A DNA stretch of 5,648 nt, taken from assembly GCA_903859225.1 (NCBI GenBank), contig CAIOLV010000153.1, forward strand, positions 1-5,648. Direction: 5' to 3'. Within the stretch, counting starts at the first letter, position 1. Every line of letters begins with the position of its first letter. The notes under the pieces are model-generated. The model had not been told where the DNA came from. It did not search any database and was given only the letters and a program-made list of their open reading frames with translations. Shown piece after piece: positions 1 to 5,648 of this stretch. The DNA is from an uncultured bacterium (GTDB lineage Bacteria; Bipolaricaulota; Bipolaricaulia; UBA7950; UBA9294). The position numbers were made by a program, and so were the translations under genes.

Positions 1-24
1 GATGAGTCGGCGACTCGCGAGAGC

Positions 25-2136
25 ATGAAACGTCTGTTCAACCCGCGCGGAGTCGCCATCATCGGCGCATCGACCAATCCGGGGAAGATCGGATATCGGA
101 TCGTCGAGAACATGGTGAAATCCGGATACACCGGACGTATCTATCCCATTAACCCGAAGGGCGGGGAGATCCTCGGGTGGCCGGTGCACGCGACGCTCGC
201 CGAGGTGGAGGGAGACGTCGATGTCGCCGTGCTCTCGGTGCCCGCCAATCACGTGATGGCTGCTGTCGCGGACTGCGGCGCGAAGAGGGTCGGTCACCTC
301 GTCGTGGTCACGTCGGGCTTCTCGGAGATCGGGAACATCGCGGGAGAGAAGGACGTCGTGGCTCTCGCTCACGCGCACGGGATGAGAGTCCTGGGCCCGA
401 ACGTCTTCGGGATCTACTCCGCTTCGAGCCGCCTCGACGCGACGTTTGGACCCGGGGGGATCCTCCCCGGCCACGTGGCGATCGTGACGCAGAGCGGCGC
501 GCTCGGCATCGCGATGATCGGCAAAACGGCGGCGGAGTCGCTCGGACTATCGGCGCTCATTTCGGTGGGCAACAAGACGGACATCGACGAGGCGGACCTC
601 CTCACCTATCTCGGTGACGATCCCGAAACCCGCGTCGTCCTCCTCTACATCGAGGGGGTGAAGAACGGCGAGCGCCTCGTGCGGATGCTCCGACAAGTGA
701 CGAAGCGGAAGCATGTGGTGGTCATCAAATCGGGACGGTCGGCTCGCGGTGCGATGGCTGCAGCGTCCCACACGGGCTCGCTCGCCGGAGCGGACGACGT
801 GTTCGACGACGTCATGCGGGAGTGCGGGGTCTTGCGCGCTGAGAGCGTCCAGGAGGCGTTCAACTGGGTCCGATTCCTCGCTTCGGCTCCTCTGCCGTCG
901 GGGGAGGACGCGGTCATTGTCACCAACGGCGGCGGAATTGGCGTGCTGGCGACGGACGCGTGCGAGAAGTACGGGGTACGGCTCTATGACAACCAGCCGG
1001 TTCTTGCGACCGCTTTCGCTGAGGTGATGCCCGAGTTCGGATCGTCGAAGAACCCGGTCGACCTCACGGGGCAGGCGACCGGACAAGACTACGCCCGCTC
1101 CCTTGACGCCGTCCTCGCTCGGTCGGACATGCATGCCGCCATCGCGTTGTACTGTGAGACAGCCCTGTTCGACACAACGCAGTTCGCCGACCTCCTGCGC
1201 TCCGTGTATCGCCGATACGAGGGGACGAAGCCGATCGTGCTCGCGCTGTTCGGCGGCGAGCGGATCGAGGCGATGATCCGCGAGCTCCGCTCCGAAGGGA
1301 TCCCCGTGTTCGGCGACGTCTATGAGGCGATCTCAGTGCTCGGCGCGCTGTACCGATCGTGGCGCCGGCTCAATGAGGATGATGCCGATCAAGACACGCC
1401 TTTCGACATCGACATCGCTCAGATACGGCGCGTGCTGCAGCGGGCCGGCGCGCAGGGACGCGGGTTCCTGCTTGCGCACGAGGCCGCCGAGGCGGCCCTT
1501 GCGCTCGGGCTCCGCATGCCGCGCTCGATTCTGGCGCGCGACATGGACGAGGCGGTGCGCGCCGCCGAGACCATCGGCTACCCAGTGGTCATGAAGGTTG
1601 TGTCGAAGGACATCGTGCACAAGAGCGACGCGGGCGGCGTCGCGCTCAACCTCGAGAACCGGAGCGAGGTGGTCGACGCGTACCAGGCGATCCTCCGGAG
1701 CTGCCTCGCGCACAAACCCGATGCGGTCATTGAAGGCGTCGAGGTCGTCGAGATGGTCCGCGCCGGGGTCGAGACGATCGTCGGCGCACGACAGGATCCG
1801 TCGTTCGGTCCGGTGGCGATGTTCGGGCTCGGCGGGATCTACGTCGAAGTCATGAAGGACGTGTCGTTCCGAGCGGCTCCGCTCACCGCCCGCGTGGCGC
1901 GGGAGATGATCGGGAGCATTCGTTCGTACCCCCTCTTGCTTGGAGTCCGGGGCGAGCGGAGGAAGGACATCGGGGCCGCGGCCGACGTCGTGATGCGCCT
2001 CGGGCGCCTCATCGCTGAATGCCGCGAGATCACCGACATCGAAGTCAATCCTCTCGTTGTCTACGACTACGGCGAGGGGGTCAAGGCAGTGGACGTGAGG
2101 ATCTTGTTCCAGACCCAAGGGGGTGACGCAGCGTGA
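25..2136 (+). CDS. Fused alpha-beta acetate/acyl-CoA ligase (ADP-forming)
   Basis: Predicted cytosolic enzyme that converts acetyl-CoA (or another acyl-CoA) + ADP + Pi to the free acid + CoA + ATP. Domains in order: CoA-binding Rossmann domain (about 1-125; VAIIGAS at 10-16, PINPKG at 41-46, LGPNVFGI at 123-130), succinyl-CoA-ligase-like flavodoxin domain (about 148-285), a third ligase-CoA domain (about 293-445; NGGGIGVLATD at 301-311), and a C-terminal ATP-grasp domain (about 480-695; VVMKVVSKDIVHKSDAGGV at 521-539, GLGGIYVE at 601-608, DIEVNPL at 671-677). His249 in SHTGSLAG aligns with the alpha-subunit His phosphorylated in this family; His532 in IVHKSDAGG matches the second conserved His, on the beta part. 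About 700 residues is normal for fused forms. The ATG gives the usual family N-terminus (LFNPRGVAIIGAS), but its Shine-Dalgarno (GAGAG just upstream) is poor, and the frame stays open to base 1, so a slightly earlier start is possible. Acyl specificity cannot be read from sequence; acetate is the default guess. Confidence 0.93.
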   Translation: MKRLFNPRGVAIIGASTNPGKIGYRIVENMVKSGYTGRIYPINPKGGEILGWPVHATLAEVEGDVDVAVLSVPANHVMAAVADCGAKRVGHLVVVTSGFSEIGNIAGEKDVVALAHAHGMRVLGPNVFGIYSASSRLDATFGPGGILPGHVAIVTQSGALGIAMIGKTAAESLGLSALISVGNKTDIDEADLLTYLGDDPETRVVLLYIEGVKNGERLVRMLRQVTKRKHVVVIKSGRSARGAMAAASHTGSLAGADDVFDDVMRECGVLRAESVQEAFNWVRFLASAPLPSGEDAVIVTNGGGIGVLATDACEKYGVRLYDNQPVLATAFAEVMPEFGSSKNPVDLTGQATGQDYARSLDAVLARSDMHAAIALYCETALFDTTQFADLLRSVYRRYEGTKPIVLALFGGERIEAMIRELRSEGIPVFGDVYEAISVLGALYRSWRRLNEDDADQDTPFDIDIAQIRRVLQRAGAQGRGFLLAHEAAEAALALGLRMPRSILARDMDEAVRAAETIGYPVVMKVVSKDIVHKSDAGGVALNLENRSEVVDAYQAILRSCLAHKPDAVIEGVEVVEMVRAGVETIVGARQDPSFGPVAMFGLGGIYVEVMKDVSFRAAPLTARVAREMIGSIRSYPLLLGVRGERRKDIGAAADVVMRLGRLIAECREITDIEVNPLVVYDYGEGVKAVDVRILFQTQGGDAA

Positions 2137-3179
2137 AGTCGCTGATCGTGGCGTCGACGCGTGAGGGTGCGGGAAAGACGAGCATGCTGGTCGGCTTGGC
2201 GAGTGTCCTCGATCGGCGGTTCGGGTACATGAAGCCGTTGGGCGACAGGTTTCTGTACCGCAAGAAGAGACTGTGGGACTACGATGCCGCTCTCTTCGCG
2301 CGCTTGCTCGACCTCGAGCAGGAACCCGAGTCGATGAGCATCGGGTTCGATCACTCGAAGCTGCGTTTCATGTACGACCGTGCCTCGATGTTCGATGAGC
2401 TGCGGCGCGCGCTGGCTGCAGTCGGCGCGGGCCGGGATGCTGTGTTCGTCGAGTGCGGCAAGGACCTTTCGTACGGAGCGTCCGTCTGCCTCGATCCTCT
2501 GACCATCTCCCAGGAGACCGGCAGCCCCGTCATCATCGTGGTCAGCGGCGCGGAGAACGAGATCGCCGATGACGTCGCGTTCGTCCAGCGGTTCGTCAGC
2601 GCGGATGAAGCTACGGTCGCGGGAATCATCGTGAACAAGGTCGTTCACGTGGAGGATTTTCGGGAAGTCCATCTCCCGGAGATCGCCGAGCTTGGCGTCG
2701 AGGTGCTTGGCGTGATTCCCTACGACAAGGAGTTGACGACGATGACGGTCTCGCTCGTCGCCGATCGGCTGTTTGCGCGCGTCGTGGCCGGCGAAGAGGG
2801 TCTCGAGCGTCTCGTGCGCAGCGTCGCCGTCGGAGCAATGTCCGTTGCTGCGGCGATGGCGGAAGAGAGGATGCGGGCGCCGGAAAAGCTGGTCATCACG
2901 AGCGGCGACCGAAGCGACATGATCCTGGCCGCGATCGAGTCCGGGGGCACGTCAGCCGTCGTGCTGACGAACAACATCCTGCCTCCGGCGCAGGTGATGT
3001 CCAAGGCGACGGAGAAGAAGATCCCGCTCTTGCTCGTTCCGGGGGACACCTACACTGTGGCGATGCAGGTCGAACGCATCGAGCCTCTTCTCACGGCGGA
3101 CGAGACCAAGAAGGCCGCCAGAGTTCGCCAACTGGTGGCGGAGCATGTCGATGTGCGGTCGATCGCTGCGTTGCTCTAG
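2133..3179 (+). CDS. BioD-like P-loop / DRTGG-domain protein (phosphotransacetylase N-terminal-like)
   Basis: Stand-alone protein resembling the N-terminal, non-catalytic half of long phosphotransacetylases. Residues 1-210 form a dethiobiotin-synthetase-like NTPase fold: P-loop STREGAGKT (8-16; Lys15, Thr16), GYMKPLGDR (31-39), VFVECGKD (104-111), VIIVVSGAENEI (133-144), GIIVNKV (164-170) and GVIPYDKELTTMTV (193-206), the last typical of this family. Residues about 215-330 form a DRTGG domain, with VITSGDRSDMILAAI (254-268), AVVLTNN (275-281) and PLLLVPGDTYT (298-308). No phosphotransacetylase catalytic domain follows; the protein stops at 348. The GTG start overlaps the upstream TGA as GTGA, so translation is probably coupled to the acyl-CoA ligase. 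In enterobacterial Pta the equivalent region mediates allosteric control; here I infer a sensor or partner for the ligase. Biotin synthesis is unlikely because of the DRTGG domain and the absence of biotin genes in the window. Confidence 0.88.
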   Translation: MKSLIVASTREGAGKTSMLVGLASVLDRRFGYMKPLGDRFLYRKKRLWDYDAALFARLLDLEQEPESMSIGFDHSKLRFMYDRASMFDELRRALAAVGAGRDAVFVECGKDLSYGASVCLDPLTISQETGSPVIIVVSGAENEIADDVAFVQRFVSADEATVAGIIVNKVVHVEDFREVHLPEIAELGVEVLGVIPYDKELTTMTVSLVADRLFARVVAGEEGLERLVRSVAVGAMSVAAAMAEERMRAPEKLVITSGDRSDMILAAIESGGTSAVVLTNNILPPAQVMSKATEKKIPLLLVPGDTYTVAMQVERIEPLLTADETKKAARVRQLVAEHVDVRSIAALL

Positions 3180-3200
3180 CGTCGCGACCGGTGGAAGCGT

Positions 3201-3237
3201 AAGAAAAAGGGAGGCGGGGACCTCAGGTCCCCGCCTC
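3201..3237 (-). terminator. Intrinsic terminator of the small RHH gene
   Basis: Bases 3211-3237 form a perfect inverted repeat: 12 bp (GAGGCGGGGACC against GGTCCCCGCCTC) around a 3-base loop. Read on the minus strand the hairpin is followed by CCTTTTTCTT (3210-3201), the U-tract of a rho-independent terminator. It begins 21 bases after the minus-strand stop codon at 3259. On the plus strand the hairpin is preceded by A-rich sequence and followed by AGGATAGTGC with no T run, so it is a poor terminator for the convergent gene ending at 3179, although the stem could still protect that mRNA's 3' end. Confidence 0.85.
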
Positions 3238-3258
3238 AGGATAGTGCAGTATCGCGCA

Positions 3259-3441
3259 CTAACTTCGATTCTCTTCCCGTTCGAGATACTGGAGAATCGC
3301 ATCAACCACCAGGTAGTTGATCGACCGATCGTGTTTCTCTCCGAGCTTAATCAACCGCTCGACGGGTCGCTCCCCCATCTTCTTCTGGGGGATGTAGATC
3401 GACAGCTTGTCGTAGATCTCCTTCTTCGGCACGAACCTCAC
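3259..3441 (-). CDS. Small ribbon-helix-helix (CopG/Arc-like) DNA-binding protein
   Basis: Sixty-residue basic protein with a ribbon-helix-helix pattern: a beta strand KLSIYIPQ (12-19), helix A ERPVERLIKLGEKHD (24-38), and helix B RSINYLVVDAILQYLERE (39-56). The RSxxxLVxxAIxxYLE arrangement is characteristic of CopG-type repressors and of antitoxin DNA-binding halves. Such proteins dimerise and insert the ribbon in the major groove. I chose the GTG at 3441 because GGAGAGG lies just upstream; a GTG at 3432 (57 residues) is a good alternative. The frame also opens at an ATG at 3540 (93 residues), but that ATG lacks a ribosome site and the extra residues look unlike coding sequence. No toxin gene is adjacent. 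It converges on the DRTGG gene, ends in its own terminator, and diverges from the 3539-5648 operon, which is its most obvious possible target together with its own promoter. Target and function are inferred. Confidence 0.75.
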   Translation of the reverse strand: MRFVPKKEIYDKLSIYIPQKKMGERPVERLIKLGEKHDRSINYLVVDAILQYLEREENRS

Positions 3442-3485
3442 CCCCTCTCCACAGCTCGCAAGTCGATCAGTGTCGTTTGCATTCG

Positions 3486-3516
3486 TTGTCGCACAAACCC
3501 AGAACACCGCTAGGGT
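3486..3516 (+). promoter_or_regulatory. Possible promoter of the 3539-5648 operon
   Basis: TTGTCG (3486-3491) resembles a -35 box (4 of 6 matches to TTGACA), and TAGGGT (3511-3516) resembles a -10 box (T, A and final T match). The spacer is 19 bases, longer than ideal. Transcription would start near 3523 and leave a short leader before the ATG at 3539. The position between divergent genes makes a promoter here likely, but the boxes are weak matches. No convincing minus-strand promoter for the RHH gene could be picked out in the same interval. Confidence 0.3.
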
Positions 3517-3530
3517 ACTTCGTTCTAGGG
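3510..3530 (+). repeat. Direct repeat CTAGGG, possible operator
   Basis: CTAGGG occurs at 3510-3515 and again at 3525-3530, 15 bases start to start. The similarity continues loosely, with GGTAC at 3514-3518 and GGTAT at 3532-3536. The first copy covers the candidate -10 box and the second runs into the ribosome-binding site. RHH repressors often bind tandem short sites near their own gene, so this is a candidate operator. A six-base repeat can also arise by chance. Confidence 0.3.
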
Positions 3531-3534
3531 AGGT
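3528..3534 (+). promoter_or_regulatory. Strong ribosome-binding site for the 47-residue ORF
   Basis: GGGAGGT is a near-consensus Shine-Dalgarno. Its GGAGG core (3529-3533) ends five bases before the ATG at 3539. It is the best ribosome site in the intergenic area and the main reason to regard the short ORF as translated. Confidence 0.6.
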
Positions 3535-3538
3535 ATCC

Positions 3539-3682
3539 ATGCAGATGGGTGGTAATCAATATGGAAGGAACATGGAAACCCGGTGGTCCGTCGGTGAGAC
3601 ATCGCAGATTAGCACCAGGGCGTGCTGCGCTACGGGAGCGGTGAGCGGGTCCTCTCGCGTCATCGACCTGGAGGATGCATAA
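3539..3682 (+). CDS. Small protein of unknown function (47 residues, Cys-Cys pair)
   Basis: I do not recognise this product. It starts at an ATG with a near-ideal Shine-Dalgarno and stops three bases before the GTG of the amidohydrolase gene, an operon-like arrangement that suggests translational coupling. The peptide is hydrophilic. Its first third is rich in Gly, Asn, Met and Gln (MQMGGNQYGRNMETRW). The centre has many Ser/Thr and an adjacent Cys pair (STRACCATGAVSGSS, residues 25-39), and it ends in acidic VIDLEDA. No signal peptide or membrane segment is visible. Third-position GC is about two thirds, lower than in the large neighbours, and the first ten codons are relatively AT-rich. It may be a real small protein, a leader peptide controlling the next gene, or a chance ORF in a structured 5' leader. 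A modified-peptide precursor is conceivable from the Cys/Ser/Thr core, but no modifying enzyme is visible. Confidence 0.45.
   Translation: MQMGGNQYGRNMETRWSVGETSQISTRACCATGAVSGSSRVIDLEDA
3670..3674 (+). promoter_or_regulatory. Distant ribosome-binding site of the amidohydrolase gene
   Basis: GGAGG lies inside the last codons of the 47-residue ORF, 11 bases before the GTG start at 3686, which is longer than optimal. The TCCTC at 3650-3654 can pair with GAGGA at 3671-3675 and might mask the site until ribosomes pass through the short ORF. The core stem is only five base pairs, so the masking idea is tentative. Confidence 0.35.
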
Positions 3683-3685
3683 CGA

Positions 3686-5182
3686 GTGAACGCGACTCTG
3701 TTGTTCAACGGCCAAGTGTGGGGACACCCGGGGAGCAATGCGATCCTCTTTGCGGAAGGGGGGATTGCGGGGATTGGGGAGGCGGGCCGGTTTGCGGATG
3801 TCGACGCCGAGCGGGTCGACGCGCGGGGAGGATCCATCCTGCCGGGGTTCATCGACGGACACACGCACCTCATCGACACGGGACTGACGGCGTGCGGATG
3901 GCAGCTGGACATCTCTGGTTGCGACCGCGCGGAAGCTCTGGGACGCATCGCGGCGGCCGGACGGTCGCGCTCCGGGGGCGAGTGGCTGCTGGCGACGGGA
4001 TGGGACGAGAGTCGATGGAATCCAGCGACTCGGCTTGAGCTCGCCGATCTCGATCGAGTGGCTCCGCGGAGCGCCGTGGTTGCCGTTCGCGTGGACGGGC
4101 ATCTTGCGGTACTGAACTCGGCGGCGCTCCGCCGTGGCCGCAAAACGGTCGAGGCTGTGCCTCGACTTCTGGATCCGTCAACGGGGGAGGTTCGCGAGGC
4201 GGCCGTCGAGCGCCTGCGCTCGCTTGTCCACCCCGATGCTGCCATCCTTTACGAGGCGTTGCGGGCGGCCGCGCGGGTATGCCACGCGCTCGGGATCACG
4301 ACCGCCCACGTCATGAGCGGACGGGCTGATCCCCTAGCTCTTCTGGAGATGGCGCACAACCTCCGATTGCGTCTCGTCGTCCACCCGCCAGCCGAACGCC
4401 TGGATCGCCTCGTAGCAGACGGTGTCCGCACGGGGGACGGGGATGAGTGGGGCCGCTGGGGGGGCGTGAAGCTGTTCGCGGACGGATCGATCGGAGCGCG
4501 GAACGCGGCCGTCTCTTCGCGCTACGAATGCGGGGGCCGCGGAGCGCTCAACTACCGCTTTGAGCCGCTCTGGCGGCAGATCGCTGCGGCAGATCGACAC
4601 GGATGGCAGACGTTGACTCACGCCATCGGAGACCGGGCGATCGGTCAGGTCCTGCGCGCCCATCGCCGGGCGGGCTCCGACCGGGACCTACGGCATCGGA
4701 TCGAGCACTACGAGCTTGCAACCGATGCGCAGGTCCGAGAGACTCGCGATCTCGGGTTGGCCGTATGCATGCAGCCGAACTTCGTCGGCAATTGGTCCGG
4801 GGCCGGCGGGCTGTACGAGACCGCGCTTGGCCCGGAACGCGACGCTGCCTGCAATCCGTTTCGCGCGGTGCTCGAAACGGGGATCCCGCTGGGGTTCGGA
4901 TCGGATGGCATGCCGCTTGGGCCGCTCTACGGTATAGCGTCGGCGGTCCAGGCGCCTCACGCCGGCCAGCGGGTCTCCCCGGAGGCGGCCGTCCGCGGGT
5001 ACACTGCGGGCAGCGCGCTCCTCAGTGGGAATGCTCCCGCCGCAGGCGCCCTCGCCGTCGGCTTGCCCGCGGACATCGTCGTCCTCGACGGCCCAGTGGA
5101 CGACGATGGCCTAGCACGGCGATCGGTTGTGCGGACCTGGGTCGGTGGCGAGCCCATGAGCTGCGAAATGGAGGATCGATGA
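3686..5182 (+). CDS. YtcJ-like metal-dependent amidohydrolase (Amidohydro_3 family)
   Basis: Predicted cytosolic hydrolase of the amidohydrolase superfamily; the substrate is unknown. The N-terminal 50 residues form the small beta-sandwich portion. The TIM barrel opens with the metal motif LPGFIDGHTHL (52-62; His59 and His61). Other hallmarks are VKLFADGSIGAR (261-272; Lys262 is the probable bridging, possibly carboxylated lysine), THAIGDRAI (311-319; His312), RIEHYE (338-343; His341) and GFGSDGMP (403-410; Asp407, catalytic Asp). The C-terminus returns to the sandwich with LPADIVVLDG (460-469). All expected metal ligands are present and the length, 498, is close to the usual 520-550, so the enzyme should be active. 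There is no signal peptide. The GTG start fits the normal family N-terminus (ATLLFNGQVW) and follows the short ORF by three bases; the stop overlaps the next gene as ATGA. Relatives are often annotated as exoenzyme regulatory protein or N-substituted formamide deformylase, but neither should be assumed here. Confidence 0.92.
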   Translation: MNATLLFNGQVWGHPGSNAILFAEGGIAGIGEAGRFADVDAERVDARGGSILPGFIDGHTHLIDTGLTACGWQLDISGCDRAEALGRIAAAGRSRSGGEWLLATGWDESRWNPATRLELADLDRVAPRSAVVAVRVDGHLAVLNSAALRRGRKTVEAVPRLLDPSTGEVREAAVERLRSLVHPDAAILYEALRAAARVCHALGITTAHVMSGRADPLALLEMAHNLRLRLVVHPPAERLDRLVADGVRTGDGDEWGRWGGVKLFADGSIGARNAAVSSRYECGGRGALNYRFEPLWRQIAAADRHGWQTLTHAIGDRAIGQVLRAHRRAGSDRDLRHRIEHYELATDAQVRETRDLGLAVCMQPNFVGNWSGAGGLYETALGPERDAACNPFRAVLETGIPLGFGSDGMPLGPLYGIASAVQAPHAGQRVSPEAAVRGYTAGSALLSGNAPAAGALAVGLPADIVVLDGPVDDDGLARRSVVRTWVGGEPMSCEMEDR

Positions 5183-5648
5183 GGATCGGCCTGTTTACGG
5201 ATGCGTATCTTCCGGAGATCACCGGCGTGACGACCGTCGTGCATACGTTGCGCGATGAGCTCGTGCGCCTTGGGCACGAGGCGTACGTGTACGCACCTCG
5301 CTACGACCACCCGTGCGATGACGAACGCAACGTGTTCCGTTTTCGGTCGGGGCCGGTGTTTGCCTACAAGACCGCCCGGATGGCGCTGCCCTACAACCGT
5401 GAGGCCGCAAGGAGCTTCGGTGGGCTGGACGTGGTTCACAGCCACACACCGTTTGCTCTTGCCTACGCAGGTCTCATTGCAGCACATCGCCACAGGCTGC
5501 CGCACATCCAGACCTACCACACGTACCTCAGTCACTACCTGCACTACATCCCCCGCCTACTCAGGCCCTCCGTGAGGGCGGCGGAGAGCTATTCTGCCCT
5601 CCTCTGCAACCGTTGCTCCGTCGTGACGGTGCCCACTCGGTCGATCCA
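5179..5648 (+). CDS. GT-B family 4 glycosyltransferase, N-terminal part (runs off the window)
   Basis: The visible 156 residues are the N-terminal acceptor-binding Rossmann domain of a family 4 glycosyltransferase; the nucleotide-sugar-binding half lies beyond the window. Signs are MRIGLFTDAYLPEITGV (1-17; the Gly-Val loop), LGHEAYVYAP (31-40), VFRFRSGPVF (52-61), LDVVHSHTPFALAY (83-96), QTYHTYLSHYLHYIP (111-125) and CNRCSVVTVPT (143-153). The HTPF, TYHT..YLHY and CNRC..V.VPT pattern is typical of diacylglycerol glucosyltransferase-like and lipid mannosyltransferase-like enzymes, which build membrane glycolipids at the inner face of the membrane. The exact donor and acceptor cannot be judged from this half. 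The ATG overlaps the amidohydrolase stop (ATGA) and has GGAGG at 5170-5174, four bases upstream, so the start is well supported and the two genes are co-transcribed. Confidence 0.9.
   Translation, partial: MRIGLFTDAYLPEITGVTTVVHTLRDELVRLGHEAYVYAPRYDHPCDDERNVFRFRSGPVFAYKTARMALPYNREAARSFGGLDVVHSHTPFALAYAGLIAAHRHRLPHIQTYHTYLSHYLHYIPRLLRPSVRAAESYSALLCNRCSVVTVPTRSI

Noticed and set aside
4..16. Small inverted repeat GAGTCG-G-CGACTC before the ligase start
   Set aside because: A six-base stem with a one-base gap cannot form a useful hairpin without losing pairs, there is no T run, and the upstream context is missing.
1333..2118. Long minus-strand open frame of 261 codons opposite the ATP-grasp part of the ligase
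   Set aside because: It is antisense to a strongly conserved domain, its translation is rich in Arg/Asp/His with no recognisable motif, and such open frames are expected from high-GC codon bias.
3243..3260. AGTGC/GCACT inverted repeat at the end of the RHH gene
   Set aside because: Only five base pairs with an eight-base loop; the adjacent 12-bp hairpin with U-tract fully explains termination.
3145..3513. Plus-strand open frame of 122 codons across the convergent gene ends
   Set aside because: It overlaps the DRTGG gene end, runs through the terminator hairpin and is antisense to the RHH gene; no ribosome site or recognisable domain.
3442..3540. 93-residue version of the RHH protein starting at the ATG complementary to 3538-3540
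   Set aside because: No Shine-Dalgarno precedes that ATG, and the added residues do not resemble an RHH N-terminus; they would also cover the whole divergent control region.
3556..4245. Minus-strand open frames of 211-229 codons over the short ORF and the start of the amidohydrolase gene
   Set aside because: They oppose the well-supported amidohydrolase; their translations are Ser/Arg/Pro-rich and typical of shadow frames, with no ribosome site noted.
4957..5544. Minus-strand open frame of 195 codons over the amidohydrolase/glycosyltransferase junction
   Set aside because: It is antisense to two clear family members and has no recognisable domain.

Overview
This GC-rich window (about 63-65% by eye) is densely coded and looks bacterial. 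It has strong Shine-Dalgarno sites (GGGAGGT, GGAGG), 4-bp gene overlaps, several GTG starts and one clear hairpin-plus-U-tract terminator. A fused ADP-forming acyl-CoA synthetase is typical of archaea and of anaerobic, often uncultured bacteria such as Bipolaricaulota/Acetothermia or Chloroflexi relatives. The terminator and ribosome-binding sites favour a bacterium. The lineage is a guess.

Region 1 (25-3179, + strand) is a two-gene unit. The first gene is a 703-residue fused alpha-beta acetate/acyl-CoA ligase (ADP-forming). It is joined by a 4-bp GTGA overlap to a 348-residue BioD-like P-loop plus DRTGG-domain protein. The second protein resembles the N-terminal regulatory part of long phosphotransacetylases but has no phosphotransacetylase catalytic domain. 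Together they suggest ATP-yielding acetate (or other acyl-CoA) metabolism with a dedicated sensor or partner protein.

Region 2 (3180-3538) holds a small minus-strand gene for a probable ribbon-helix-helix DNA-binding protein. It converges on the DRTGG gene and ends in its own intrinsic terminator (3237 down to 3201). Upstream of it is a short divergent control region with a repeated CTAGGG and a possible + strand promoter.

Region 3 (3539-5648, + strand) is a second tightly packed operon. It starts with a 47-codon ORF that has an excellent ribosome-binding site and encodes an unrecognised peptide with a Cys-Cys pair. Three bases later comes a YtcJ-like metal-dependent amidohydrolase of 498 residues. 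An ATGA overlap then leads into a GT-B family 4 glycosyltransferase that runs off the window end. The small RHH protein is placed to regulate this operon, itself, or both, but that is inference.

No RNA genes, CRISPR arrays, insertion sequences or attachment sites were seen, and no gene-free stretch exceeds 300 bases. The least explained elements are the 47-residue ORF, the RHH/CTAGGG control region, and the stand-alone DRTGG partner of the synthetase.
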